Source of the DNA: Nibribacter ruber | GTDB lineage: Bacteria; Bacteroidota; Bacteroidia; Cytophagales; Hymenobacteraceae | Assembly: GCF_009913235.1 (NCBI RefSeq) | Contig: NZ_CP047897.1 | Location: 1,426,001-1,490,000, forward strand | Reading direction: 5' to 3' | DNA: 64,000 nt | Shown: positions 6,704 through 15,603 of the stretch, piece by piece | How positions within the stretch are numbered: the stretch's first letter is position 1 | Layout of the letters: each line of letters starts with the position of its first letter | Made by a program: the position numbers and the translations under genes | The notes under the pieces: model-generated | Databases searched by the model: none | What the model was told of the DNA's origin: nothing | The model's input: the letters and a program-made list of their open reading frames with translations, nothing else

Positions 6704-9700
6704 GTGAAGATAACGTCCGTCCGCTTCTATAACCTGAACTCGCTGCAGGGCGAGCACTTTATTGCCTTTCATTTGCCGCCTTTGAGTGAGAGCGGGTTGT
6801 TTGCCATAACGGGTCCCACGGGTGCGGGCAAGACCACCATTCTAGACGCCATCACGGTGGCCCTGTACGGACAAGTGCCGCGCCATGGCCGTGAGGTAGC
6901 CGAAATCATGACCCGCCACACCGGTGAGTGCTGGTCTGAAGTGGAATTTGAGGCTGAGGGTAAAAGCTATAGGGCGCGCTGGAGCCTTCGTAGAAGCCGA
7001 AGCAAGGCAGAGGGCAAGCTGCAAAGCCCCGTGATGGAACTCATTGACGCCACCACCCAGGAAGTGCTGGAGAGCCGCCTCTCTGAGACCCGCCAGCGCA
7101 TCATAGACTTGTGCGGCTTGGATTTTCAGCAGTTTCTACGGTCCGTCATGCTCAGTCAGGGAGATTTTACGCGTTTCCTGAAAGCCAGCGAAAGCGAGCG
7201 CAGCGAACTCCTGGAAAAGCTAACGGATACCCGCATCTACTCTCAGATTTCGGTGGCCGCCTTTGACAAGGCAAAAGCCGAGAAGCAGAAACTACAAGAC
7301 ATTGAACAGCGCCTTCAGCTAGACCAGCTCTTGTCTGAAGAAGACCGCACGGCCCTGCAAAAGGAAGTGCAGCGCCTGAAGGAAGAAGCCCAACTGGCCC
7401 AGAAGCGCAGCCAACAACACCATCAGGAGCAAATCTGGTTAGAGCATCTGCTGAAACTTCAAGCCAGGGAACAAACATACACCAGCCAGGTACAAGACGC
7501 CCAGGCCAGACAAGAAGCGTGGCTGCCGCAGCAACAAAAGCTGCAGCAGCATGAACAGGTACAGCCTTTCCAAAGCGATTTGGTCCGATTCACAGAGCTC
7601 AACCGTCAGTACCAGGCGCTGGAAGAAACGGTGCAACAGTTGCAGCACCAGGTACCGGCGCAGGAACAGAAAGTAGCAGGTCAGCAGGCATTGGCCGAGG
7701 CTGCTAAGACAGCACACACCCACGCCCAGCAGGCACTCACTACCGCTGAGCCCACCTTAGACCAGGTCCTGCAGCAAGATACCCAGATAGCGGCGCAGGA
7801 GCAGCAGCTTGAGAAAGACCAGCACACCACCGCCAGCCTGCAAACCCAGGTTCAATCCCTGGCATCTACCCTGGCCAGCCAACAGCTACATGAACAAAAG
7901 CTTCTGGAAGAAGGCAAGCAGCTAAAGGCCTGGCTGGCCGCGCACGCCCTAGACAAAGAACTGGCCCAGAGCCTTCCGGAAGGTAAATCTGAGTTGAAGA
8001 ACCTGGAGGAGGTTCACAGGCACAAAGCCAAGTACCAAAAAGAACAAGCTGGTTTTGCCCTGGAACTGGAAAAAGAGGCCAAAAACGGCGCCTCGGCCCA
8101 GACCCAGCTGGCCAGCACAGAACAAAAACTGACGGAGCAACAAACAGTACTCCTGCAATTACGGCAACAGGCAGAAACCGTCCTGTCGGGTCAACAGCCC
8201 GATGCCCTGGAACAACTCTGCCAAGACCTGCCTGCCCTCTGTAGCCAACTAGAAAAACAACTGGACCTTAGCAAAACGTACGTGCAGGCAGAGGAATCTA
8301 AAAAGAGCCTTCAGACTCAGGTAGACCAGCTGATACAACAAGTAAAGGAGCAACGCGCGCAGCTGGCAGGCACGTTGGCCCAGCAAGAACAAGCCCAGGA
8401 CAAGCTCCAGAACCTGCAACAGATTGTAGACCTGCAGCGCAAGATCCAGGAGTATGAAGAGGCTAGAACCCAGCTGCAGCCAGAACAGCCTTGCCCTTTG
8501 TGCGGCTCACAGCATCACCCGTTTGTCACAGAACATCAACCCCAGACCCTTTCTGAGGCAGAGCAAAAAGTACAGCTACAGCTGGCGCAGGTGAAACAGT
8601 TGCAGACCCAGGAGAGAGACCAAGCGGCGGCCGTCCATAAATTAGAACTAGCCCAGGAACATACCCAGCAGCAACTAACTGGCCTAGAGCAGCAGGCACA
8701 GCGCTTGCAAGAACAGTTCTCACAGTTGAACTCTGCCTTATCCATGGCACATGATATTGCCGCAGGCGAGGCAATTGAAAAAACCTGGACGGCGCGCAAA
8801 GAAGAATTGACCAAGGCCACCGCCGCCTTACAGCAGCTTAGGGGCGTGCGCACTCAGATAGAACAGGCCAAACAGCTAGAGCTCACCCTCCTGCAGGACA
8901 AACAACGTTTTGAGCATGTTTTGGAAAATTCCGCCCAAAAACGAGGACACCTTCAAAGTCAGTTAGATAAAACGATGGAAGAGTTGCAAGACCTTTCAGA
9001 ACAGGAGCAGGTGGTTTCCCAGACCTTGAAAGGATTCTTCCAGACGTACGGTGTACCGTTCACAGGCAGCAACGGCTTAGACTTGCTGGCACAATTAGAA
9101 GCCCGCAAGAACGCCTATGCCCAGAAAGATGCCGCTTTGCCAGAGCTGAGGGAAAGATACACCCAGGCCCAGGCCGAGCTGAAAGCCAGCACCGCCTCCC
9201 TGGCAGAAAAACAAGAAGACCTTCAAAAGCGCCTCGAGCAGGTTCAAATGGCTCAGAACAGCCTGCAGGAAATCAAGATGAAACGTTTTGGGTTGTTACC
9301 TGAGGGGCAGAATCCGCAGACTGAAAAGCAGCGCCTTCAACAAAACGTGCAGCACACCGCCCACGCCTGGCAGGCCGCAGAAGCCGTTTTGCACCAGGAG
9401 CAAAAGCAACTGGCCTTGCTCATCCATGAGCTGACGTCAAAGCAAAAAGACCAGGAGCGCACCCAGCAATTGTTAGCAAGCTTGGAGACAGAAATCCTCA
9501 CCCAGGCCCAACCGCTAGGTTTTCAATCCCTGGCCCAGCTACAGGCCATGCTGCTCCCCGACCAAGAGGCCCGAGCCCTGCGCCAGGAGCAGGAATCTTT
9601 GCGCAAAACCCTAAACGAGCTAGCGCACGGCCTGCAACAGGTAAAAGAAGAATATAGCACAGAGAAAGAACGCCACCTCACCGAGCTGACTCTGGAAGAA

Positions 9701-10375
9701 ATAAAACCGCTTCTGCTGGCCCTGGAGGAAGAGAAAAACCAATTGCAGGCCCAAAGAGGACAGCAGGAACTCAAGCTGCAACAAGACACACATCTTAGAG
9801 AAAAGCACCAGTTGCTCACGCAGCAGCTAGACGTGCAGAAAGGCGAAGCTGACCGTTGGGACAAACTGGCCCGCCTTATTGGGTCCGCTGATGGGAAGAA
9901 GTTCAGCAAATACGCGCAGAGCCTCACGTTGGCGCGCCTGGTAGAACTGGGTAACCGCCACCTGCACCGGCTCAACGACCGGTACCGCATTCTAAAAAGC
10001 CAGGACTTTGAACTGGAACTGCAGATCCTGGACACCTACCAGGGAGACGCCGTACGCTCCGTCAACTCCCTTTCCGGGGGCGAAAGCTTTTTGGTAAGTC
10101 TGGCCCTGGCATTGGGTTTGTCAGATTTAGCCAGTCACAAAGCTCAGATTCACTCATTGTTTATTGATGAGGGCTTCGGGACGCTGGATGCGGAGACGCT
10201 GGACATTGCCATGGACGCTTTGGAGAGCCTGCAGGCCAGCGGTAAAATGATTGGCATCATCTCGCACGTAGAGGCTTTGAAAGAACGCATCAGCACGCAG
10301 ATTATAGTCCAGAAGCAGGCAGGCGGCCGAAGTGAAATCAAGGTGGTCAGCAGCGCCGGGGTTTTGATGGACTAA
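6704..10375 (+). CDS. sbcC: SbcC/Rad50-type SMC nuclease ATPase
   Basis: 1223 residues, GTG start at 6704 (the conserved beginning KITSVRFYNLNSLQGE fixes it). Walker A GPTGAGKTT is at residues 37-45, the Q-loop region reads FLRSVMLSQGDFTRFLKA, the zinc hook CPLC has Cys597 and Cys600, the ABC signature LSGGES is at 1123-1128 and Walker B LFIDEG has Asp1155/Glu1156. Between them lie two long Gln/Glu/Lys-rich coiled coils. SbcC pairs with the nuclease SbcD to open hairpin- and protein-blocked DNA ends. No sbcD is next to it, unlike the usual sbcDC operon, so SbcD must be encoded elsewhere. In a genome full of palindromic repeats this hairpin-cleaving complex is of special interest. TATCTTTA at 6672-6679 is a possible -7 box. 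Confidence 0.93.
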   Translation: MKITSVRFYNLNSLQGEHFIAFHLPPLSESGLFAITGPTGAGKTTILDAITVALYGQVPRHGREVAEIMTRHTGECWSEVEFEAEGKSYRARWSLRRSRSKAEGKLQSPVMELIDATTQEVLESRLSETRQRIIDLCGLDFQQFLRSVMLSQGDFTRFLKASESERSELLEKLTDTRIYSQISVAAFDKAKAEKQKLQDIEQRLQLDQLLSEEDRTALQKEVQRLKEEAQLAQKRSQQHHQEQIWLEHLLKLQAREQTYTSQVQDAQARQEAWLPQQQKLQQHEQVQPFQSDLVRFTELNRQYQALEETVQQLQHQVPAQEQKVAGQQALAEAAKTAHTHAQQALTTAEPTLDQVLQQDTQIAAQEQQLEKDQHTTASLQTQVQSLASTLASQQLHEQKLLEEGKQLKAWLAAHALDKELAQSLPEGKSELKNLEEVHRHKAKYQKEQAGFALELEKEAKNGASAQTQLASTEQKLTEQQTVLLQLRQQAETVLSGQQPDALEQLCQDLPALCSQLEKQLDLSKTYVQAEESKKSLQTQVDQLIQQVKEQRAQLAGTLAQQEQAQDKLQNLQQIVDLQRKIQEYEEARTQLQPEQPCPLCGSQHHPFVTEHQPQTLSEAEQKVQLQLAQVKQLQTQERDQAAAVHKLELAQEHTQQQLTGLEQQAQRLQEQFSQLNSALSMAHDIAAGEAIEKTWTARKEELTKATAALQQLRGVRTQIEQAKQLELTLLQDKQRFEHVLENSAQKRGHLQSQLDKTMEELQDLSEQEQVVSQTLKGFFQTYGVPFTGSNGLDLLAQLEARKNAYAQKDAALPELRERYTQAQAELKASTASLAEKQEDLQKRLEQVQMAQNSLQEIKMKRFGLLPEGQNPQTEKQRLQQNVQHTAHAWQAAEAVLHQEQKQLALLIHELTSKQKDQERTQQLLASLETEILTQAQPLGFQSLAQLQAMLLPDQEARALRQEQESLRKTLNELAHGLQQVKEEYSTEKERHLTELTLEEIKPLLLALEEEKNQLQAQRGQQELKLQQDTHLREKHQLLTQQLDVQKGEADRWDKLARLIGSADGKKFSKYAQSLTLARLVELGNRHLHRLNDRYRILKSQDFELELQILDTYQGDAVRSVNSLSGGESFLVSLALALGLSDLASHKAQIHSLFIDEGFGTLDAETLDIAMDALESLQASGKMIGIISHVEALKERISTQIIVQKQAGGRSEIKVVSSAGVLMD

Positions 10376-10415
10376 TGCACATGCCTCAACCCTTTATTCC
10401 TTTTGCTGCTGAGGT

Positions 10416-10453
10416 CGTTTTTGCCGTATTTTCCAGAAAATAGGTCAAAAACG
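10416..10453. repeat. 38-bp palindromic element, copy 4
   Basis: CGTTTTTGCCGTATTTTCC and AGAAAATAGGTCAAAAACG halves, with GT/AC extending the stem outward; 41 bp after the sbcC stop codon. Confidence 0.85.
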
Positions 10454-10643
10454 ACTTCGTAAGAAAAAAGGCTAGTTGAAGAATACTTTTTAACAGAATG
10501 GCCAAGGCTACCAGATGGTTGAGCTGCCTTGGTTTTGAACCTAGCCCGTAAAAGACTAACGCCCAGAAAGAATAGAGGGAAGAGATACTCTTGCCTGCTA
10601 AAATCGTAACAGAAAAAGATTGCTACGTCATATCCCTACCCAC

Positions 10644-11390
10644 ATGAAAACCCAGCCTCGTTTTTTGTCTTCTTTCGCCTACTTTTTTTGGGTACTGCTG
10701 TTGCTGGGTTGCCAGCAGACGTCAGAAAAACAGGCCGAAGTAGCCACGGCTACAGAAGAAGGGTATGACCGGGTCATTGCCATCAAAGACGGTGACACCA
10801 TTGAACTGCTCAAAGACGGCAAACCACTTCGGGTAAGGCTGTATGGCATAGACGCGCCAGAAAAGAACCAGGACTTCGGGACCCGGTCGCGGCAGTTCAT
10901 CTCAGAGCTGTGCTTCGGGAAGGACGTGCGCCTGGAAGTGAAGAACCTGGACCGCTACGGCCGTACCGTGGGCATCGTTTATCTGCCAGACGGCCGCAAC
11001 GTGAATTATGAGATGGTGAAAAACGGATTTGCCTGGCACTATGTCGCTTACTCCAAAGACCCGCAGTTGGGCATTCTGGAAGCCGAGGCCCGCGCCAACA
11101 AAAGAGGCCTCTGGGACTGGCCCAACCCCGTGGCCCCCTGGGAATTCAGGAACGGCAGAAAGGCGAAGAACGCCAAAACAAAAACACAAAAGAAGATACA
11201 CTCCAATGACGCAGAACGGTCGGCCAGCGCTGGCGCGCCCGTTTACCTTTGTGACAGCCCCGGGGCCACCACCTATCACCTGGACAAAGACTGCCGCGCC
11301 CTTTCTACCTGCAAAAGCAAAATCATCAAAGCCACCTACACCCTCGCCGAAGAACGCAACCGCAAAGCCTGCCGCATTTGTGCCATTTAA
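10644..11390 (+). CDS. Thermonuclease (SNase)-like lipoprotein with C-terminal Cys-rich tail
   Basis: 248 residues from the ATG at 10644; an upstream TTG start adds only MLRHIPTH. The lipobox LLLGC near residue 23 predicts an anchored exported protein. The SNase domain follows (DRVIAIKDGDTIELL, VRLYGIDAPE, YGRTVGIVYLPDGRNVNYEMVKNGFAW, EARANKRGLWDW), with the catalytic Arg-Glu-Arg positions of the staphylococcal nuclease family apparent. The C-terminus YHLDKDCRALSTCKSK ... ACRIC resembles the Cys-containing tail found on several bacterial SNases and may bind zinc. Likely role: degradation of extracellular or periplasmic DNA/RNA. Monocistronic. Confidence 0.88.
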   Translation: MKTQPRFLSSFAYFFWVLLLLGCQQTSEKQAEVATATEEGYDRVIAIKDGDTIELLKDGKPLRVRLYGIDAPEKNQDFGTRSRQFISELCFGKDVRLEVKNLDRYGRTVGIVYLPDGRNVNYEMVKNGFAWHYVAYSKDPQLGILEAEARANKRGLWDWPNPVAPWEFRNGRKAKNAKTKTQKKIHSNDAERSASAGAPVYLCDSPGATTYHLDKDCRALSTCKSKIIKATYTLAEERNRKACRICAI

Positions 11391-11530
11391 TTGATGATTG
11401 TTGATTGTCGATTGTTGTTGGGCTAAAGGCTTCCATCTCCTCTTTCCTTTCATCGTTCTATTCTCTTTTCTTCCACTAGAATTATCCTTTGGAGGATACA
11501 ACAATTAACAATTAACAACCAGCAATTAAG

Positions 11531-12448
11531 TTAATGCTTTGATTTGAGGGTGATGATCACCACTGCGGTTACCAACAGGGCTGTGGCTACCAGGGTTTGC
11601 GCCGTAATTTCTTCGTTGGCCAGGGCCCAGCCTAAAAAGACGGCAATCACGGGGTTCACGTAGGCATAAGTAGATACCTGGGCTGGTGGGGCCACACGGG
11701 TGAGCCAGCTATAGGCGGTAAAGGCAATCAAGGACCCAAATACCACCAGGTACCCAAACGCCAACCAGGACTGTTGGCTTACCGCAGACCACTGGGTAGT
11801 TTGCCACTCGCCCGCCACCGTTCCTGCCAACAATAACAAGGCACCGCCGCACAGCATCTGCATGCCCGTGGTAAGGACTTGTGAGCTGGGCAAAGGAGCT
11901 TTGTTGGAATATAGAGAACCTAGGGCCCAGGCTCCCGCTGAAAAAAAGATGAGCACACAAGGGCCTAGGGCTATGTCTCCGGTGGATTTCCAGGGGCTTA
12001 CCAGCACCAACATGCCCACAATGCCAAGGAGCATTCCCAGGAGAACCGCCTTTTTGGGTTTGTTTTTCTCCTTACCCGCCCATTGCAGGGCTACTATCCA
12101 TAACGGTTCTGTGGTGACCAGCAGGGCGGCAATGCCAGAGGCTACGTGCTGCTCAGCCCAAACCACGGCTCCGTTGCCCACCAACAACAGCAGGCCGCCA
12201 ATGATGAAAGTGCTTCGCCAGTGAATAGGCGCCGGCGCCGTGTCTCCCCGCAGCCTGGCAAAGGTAAACAGCAAGGCCCCGGCCAGCAGAAAGCGCAAGC
12301 CCGCCATTAAGAAGGGTGGCAGGGTATCAATGGCGAAGACAATGGCCAGGTAGGTAGAACCCCATATAATGTAAATCGCGGCAAAAGCCGCGATCTTTAG
12401 CCAGCCGGCAGGCGCTGCCGGCCCACCAGAGGTGTTTTGCTTAGACAT
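11531..12448 (-). CDS. EamA-family drug/metabolite exporter (DMT superfamily)
   Basis: 305 residues with about ten membrane helices in two EamA halves. The first half opens IAAFAAIYIIWGSTYLAIVFAIDTLPPFLMAGLRFLLAGALL, the classic EamA start (WGSxY...PxxxAxxRF), and the second half runs WALGSLYSN ... AYSWLTRVAPPAQVSTYAYVNPVIAVFLGWAL. Similar to YedA-type exporters of metabolites or amino acids; substrate unknown. It starts 8 bp after the stop codon of the universal stress protein gene, so the two form an operon on the minus strand. Confidence 0.88.
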   Translation of the reverse strand: MSKQNTSGGPAAPAGWLKIAAFAAIYIIWGSTYLAIVFAIDTLPPFLMAGLRFLLAGALLFTFARLRGDTAPAPIHWRSTFIIGGLLLLVGNGAVVWAEQHVASGIAALLVTTEPLWIVALQWAGKEKNKPKKAVLLGMLLGIVGMLVLVSPWKSTGDIALGPCVLIFFSAGAWALGSLYSNKAPLPSSQVLTTGMQMLCGGALLLLAGTVAGEWQTTQWSAVSQQSWLAFGYLVVFGSLIAFTAYSWLTRVAPPAQVSTYAYVNPVIAVFLGWALANEEITAQTLVATALLVTAVVIITLKSKH

Positions 12449-12456
12449 AGAACTAC

Positions 12457-13299
12457 TTACTCTTCGGCGTGTAAGACCAGCAGCGGAAGCGTGGTTTGGT
12501 ACGTCATTTTCTCAGCCAGGCTCATGCTGAAGATGTTTTTGAAAAAGCTTCGGCGCTTCTTTAAGATGGCCAGCATGTTGCTTTGCGTGGTGCTAAGGTA
12601 CTCTTTCAGGCCGGTGTCTTCTTCTTTGTGAATGATTTCTCTGAACTGCACCGGGTACCCTGCTGTCTCTTCTTGCAGGCGCGCCATATGAGCCCTTCCC
12701 TTCTCTGCGGTCGCTTCATCGGCTTCCTCGGTTACATGTACTACTTCAACTTCGGCCTGAAATAGCGAGGCAAGGGCTACTACCTGCCGCATGGCCCTGG
12801 CATCTTCGGGCTGGAAATCTGAGGCGTACACAATACGGTGAATCTCGGGGAACCTGGCGTTGGCCGGAATAGCCAGCACCGGACATTTTACCTGGCTCAT
12901 GACGCTTTCAGTGTTGCTGCCAATCAGGATTTCCTCCAGGGTATTGCCGCCGCCGGTGGTGCCCATCACCACAAAATCAAAATCTTCTTCCTTGGTAAGG
13001 CGCTCAATGGCGTCTGCCAGAAACGCTTCCTGCACGCGGTAGTCAATGGCCATGGCCCCGGCGTTAGGCAGGGTTTGCAAATGCAGTGCCATGGCATGGA
13101 GCTTATCTGCACTGTAGCGGCGCTGCTCATCCAGCATCTGGCTGGCGACCATGGCAGACTCTGTGGTGTCTAACATGGGAAGGTGCAACACATGCAGCAA
13201 GGTGAGCGAAGCGTTGGTGCGCTGGGCTATCTGCAACGCGTACTCGGCGGCTTTGGTAGAAGGCTTGGAGAAGTCTACCGGACAAAGGATTTTTTTCAT
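12457..13299 (-). CDS. Tandem universal stress protein (UspA family)
   Basis: 280 residues from the ATG at 13299 (MKKILCPVDFSKPSTKAAEYAL); a start 18 bp upstream is possible. Two Usp domains: the first keeps the ATP-binding signature GTTGGGNTLEEILIGSNTESV (G-2x-G-9x-G-S), the second (RIVYASDFQPEDARAMRQVVALA ... AEKMTYQTTLPLLVLHAEE) lacks the glycine loop and is probably structural. Usp proteins are cytoplasmic and induced by stress or starvation. First gene of a two-gene operon with the EamA exporter. Confidence 0.88.
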   Translation of the reverse strand: MKKILCPVDFSKPSTKAAEYALQIAQRTNASLTLLHVLHLPMLDTTESAMVASQMLDEQRRYSADKLHAMALHLQTLPNAGAMAIDYRVQEAFLADAIERLTKEEDFDFVVMGTTGGGNTLEEILIGSNTESVMSQVKCPVLAIPANARFPEIHRIVYASDFQPEDARAMRQVVALASLFQAEVEVVHVTEEADEATAEKGRAHMARLQEETAGYPVQFREIIHKEEDTGLKEYLSTTQSNMLAILKKRRSFFKNIFSMSLAEKMTYQTTLPLLVLHAEE

Positions 13300-13405
13300 A
13301 GCGTTAGGAACGTTCAACTAGCTAGCTTTACGCATAGTTCTTCTCTCCGAAACGTGAAAACCGCACTTATGTTAATGACAGGAGCTAAATCTTAAGTTTA
13401 TGCCC

Positions 13406-13804
13406 TCACAGTTCGTCCAACCAACGCTCAGCGTCTTGCACGTTGTCAAAGAAATTAAGCGGAAAATCTGTTCGTTGGGCAATCTTGGACAGGTGCACCT
13501 CTACATCTTCTTTTTGGTACACCTCTGCCGCCTGGTGTATGCCCGCCTCCACCATGACGCGGTGTACATGCATGGTCAAGGCTTCTAAACTCTGGGAAAT
13601 GTAGCTTACCTGACTTAGGTCTGCCAGCAGCGTGAAACCGGGCTGCACCAATTCTAGCGCGTCTTCCCAGTCCCGGATGAAGTCTGGCACCTGATCTGGG
13701 TTTGACAGAGTCTCCTTGGCATTGAAATACACTCTGTTCTTACATGAGTCAACAGAGAGTTCGTACAAGGGCGTATTGGTGACGGGAACCATACCGGTAG
13801 ACAA
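13406..13804 (-). CDS. STAS/SpoIIAA-like small protein
   Basis: 132 residues (MSTGMVPVTNTPLYELSVDSC ... NVQDAERWLDEL). The alternation YELSVDS, NRVYFNAKETLSN, WEDALELVQPGFTLLADLSQVSYIS, MVEAGIHQAAEVYQ and FDNVQDAERWL is that of SpoIIAA-like/STAS folds found as stand-alone proteins in Cytophagales. There is no obvious enzymatic residue. The start may be either of the first two Met codons. It is separated from the Usp operon by 106 bp and appears monocistronic. Confidence 0.6.
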   Translation of the reverse strand: MSTGMVPVTNTPLYELSVDSCKNRVYFNAKETLSNPDQVPDFIRDWEDALELVQPGFTLLADLSQVSYISQSLEALTMHVHRVMVEAGIHQAAEVYQKEDVEVHLSKIAQRTDFPLNFFDNVQDAERWLDEL

Positions 13805-13910
13805 TAAAGTTTGGTGCTACTTTCTGACCAAGGCTATAAGAAAGGAATAATTCAATTCGCTAGCCACCTAAAGATAGGAGATTCAGGCCATATACGATAC
13901 CTCACCTTCC

Positions 13911-14978
13911 TTAAAACGATATTTTTTTATAGTGCGCTTTCATTTCGTCCCAGGTCCAGTATTGCTTAGCCGAAACCCCTGCAAAGCTCTCCCTTAAAAA
14001 GGCAAGGACGCTGTTCTGGAACGCTTCCAATGGAATGGAAGAAGCATACATCCTTCTTTCTGTGGGGTTGGCGTACTGTTCTGCCTTCCGGAGCTGCTGA
14101 TTCTCCAAGCGAAGAAGAGGGCCCGTATCCGTGGGGCTGGGAGCGTGCCAGGTAAAACCAGAAGTTTCCAGAGTATTTAAGCGGGCTGCCAATTTTCTCA
14201 AATCAGGTCGGGGCAAGGTGGGCCGGGTAGCCAGATCCACCCAAGTGGTGTACTTGCATTCCAGTTCGTAGCGCTGGCCAGCGTAGCAGCTGAGCACCAG
14301 GTCAAACCCCGTCGTTAAGCTGAACAAGGCGTAGTAATGCACCGGAACCGGCGTATCTATGACCACCAAGCCCAGTTCTGGATAGGGATGCACGCTGGTT
14401 GCTGGTTCTCTTACCTGCTGGTAGTGCTGCACTACCTGGGCGTATTCTGGCAGCCAGATCGCCTTGAACCGCTCTGGATGCACCAACACTTCGGTAAACG
14501 CCTCAAGAAAATAATGGAACTTGGGAATAGATGCGATGACCTCGTTTTCCTCTAACGCATCTGCCCCGAACGGCGGGTAGAAAAGGGCTTTTTCCTGGGC
14601 GTTCACCCAGCAGACCACCTTCAGGGCGGTGTCTGCCTCTGCAATGCTCAAGTCCAGTTCCCTGAAATCCCCGATTACGGCAATCTGCCGCAAGGTTTCT
14701 TCCTGTTCCAGCGTCAAATCAGGGTGCAGCAGGGCCCAAACACCCACCAGTGCATCAATATCGAAATGATTAGCCGTGACATAGTGGTAATTTTGCAGGG
14801 CTGGCCATGCTTGTTTGAGCGCCTGTAGCACCATGCCGGCACTGGTGTCTTCGCGCAGAAGGACCGGCGTGGCGGCTCCCCGCCAATGGGACAACACCAG
14901 TCCGTTGGGGTGAAAACTGTCTACTACCACGGCGGGCGTATGCTTTAATTCTGGAAAGGGAAGGTAACGGAACTCCAT
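13911..14978 (-). CDS. Conserved hypothetical protein, DUF6687-like
   Basis: 355 residues. The N-terminal part contains LVLSHWRGAATPVLLREDTSA followed by NHFDIDALVGVWALLHPDL, a SHW...NHFDxDALvsvwaLl pattern that I associate with DUF6687. The HFDIDAL element recalls the DHH-type DxD metal motif, but the rest of a DHH phosphoesterase is not evident. No signal peptide, so cytoplasmic. The function is unknown. Repeat copy 5 lies upstream, between this gene and the HNH gene on the same strand. Confidence 0.6.
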   Translation of the reverse strand: MEFRYLPFPELKHTPAVVVDSFHPNGLVLSHWRGAATPVLLREDTSAGMVLQALKQAWPALQNYHYVTANHFDIDALVGVWALLHPDLTLEQEETLRQIAVIGDFRELDLSIAEADTALKVVCWVNAQEKALFYPPFGADALEENEVIASIPKFHYFLEAFTEVLVHPERFKAIWLPEYAQVVQHYQQVREPATSVHPYPELGLVVIDTPVPVHYYALFSLTTGFDLVLSCYAGQRYELECKYTTWVDLATRPTLPRPDLRKLAARLNTLETSGFTWHAPSPTDTGPLLRLENQQLRKAEQYANPTERRMYASSIPLEAFQNSVLAFLRESFAGVSAKQYWTWDEMKAHYKKISF

Positions 14979-15065
14979 GTGAGCAGGATAAATTTCTTTG
15001 GATCTTGCCCAGACCCATGCTGCAATACTACAGAATCCGGAAGAAACCAGACGGTCGTTCTTTTC

Positions 15066-15103
15066 CGTTTTTGGCCAGTTTCCCAGAAAATAGCCAAAAA
15101 ACG
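15066..15103. repeat. 38-bp palindromic element, copy 5
   Basis: CGTTTTTGGCCAGTTTCCC and AGAAAATAGCCAAAAAACG halves; it ends 7 bp before the stop codon of the leftward HNH gene, i.e. just 3' of that gene. Confidence 0.85.
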
Positions 15104-15110
15104 ATGCCCA

Positions 15111-15428
15111 CTAGCGCCTCCTGCGTCCTCTGCCCCGCCGGTTGGTGATTTTGTCTAGCCGCTTGTTCTTCACCCAAGACAGGTATTTTTGCAGCCCTTC
15201 AGACGCCCGCAAGGCACGCACACTGTTGTAAAGGACGGCCAGTTCTTTGTTGGTGTAGGTAAGGTGCACGGTACTGTGGCAGGGCTGGCACAGCGGTACG
15301 GTGGGCCCGTGAGCGCCGCCTTCCTCCCGGGGCACCAAATGATGTAGCGTAGTGAAGCCCACCTCCCGTTCACACAAGCCGCAGACGGGGTCTGCACTCT
15401 CCTGGATTTGTTTTTTACGTTTCGCCAC
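15111..15428 (-). CDS. Small HNH-type nuclease-like protein
   Basis: 105 residues. CGLC (Cys16/19) and a later CQPCHSTVH motif form the zinc knuckle, and LHHLVPREEGG is the H-H part of the beta-beta-alpha metal finger, all arranged as in compact HNH endonucleases (PF01844). The C-terminus is strongly basic (NRRGRGRRRR). It probably binds or cuts nucleic acid; no partner restriction or phage gene is nearby. Divergent from the MFS gene. Confidence 0.75.
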   Translation of the reverse strand: MAKRKKQIQESADPVCGLCEREVGFTTLHHLVPREEGGAHGPTVPLCQPCHSTVHLTYTNKELAVLYNSVRALRASEGLQKYLSWVKNKRLDKITNRRGRGRRRR

Positions 15429-15571
15429 GCCTGAACTTGTCTCCTGCTTTTACAACAATTGCCTACTCCCAGATCTTTGTTACTCCACCACTGGCCTAAT
15501 GGCTTTTCTTTTACCTTCGTGGCCGGGGTTTCAATCTCTAACCAGACGCCTCTGATTGCGTACAGTAGTGC

Positions 15572-15588
15572 GGTTACCGGTGGTAACC
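15572..15588. promoter_or_regulatory. 17-bp operator-like palindrome before the MFS gene
   Basis: GGTTACC-GGT-GGTAACC is a perfect inverted repeat with 7-bp arms, ending 15 bp before the ATG of the transporter. Position and symmetry suit a dimeric repressor site; the regulator is unknown. Confidence 0.4.
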
Positions 15589-15603
15589 ATTTTTTATTTA
15601 CCC

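Noticed and set aside
6469-6732. An 87-codon reading frame before sbcC
   Set aside because: It spans the terminator hairpin and repeat copy 3 and overlaps the sbcC start; no domain and poor codon pattern.
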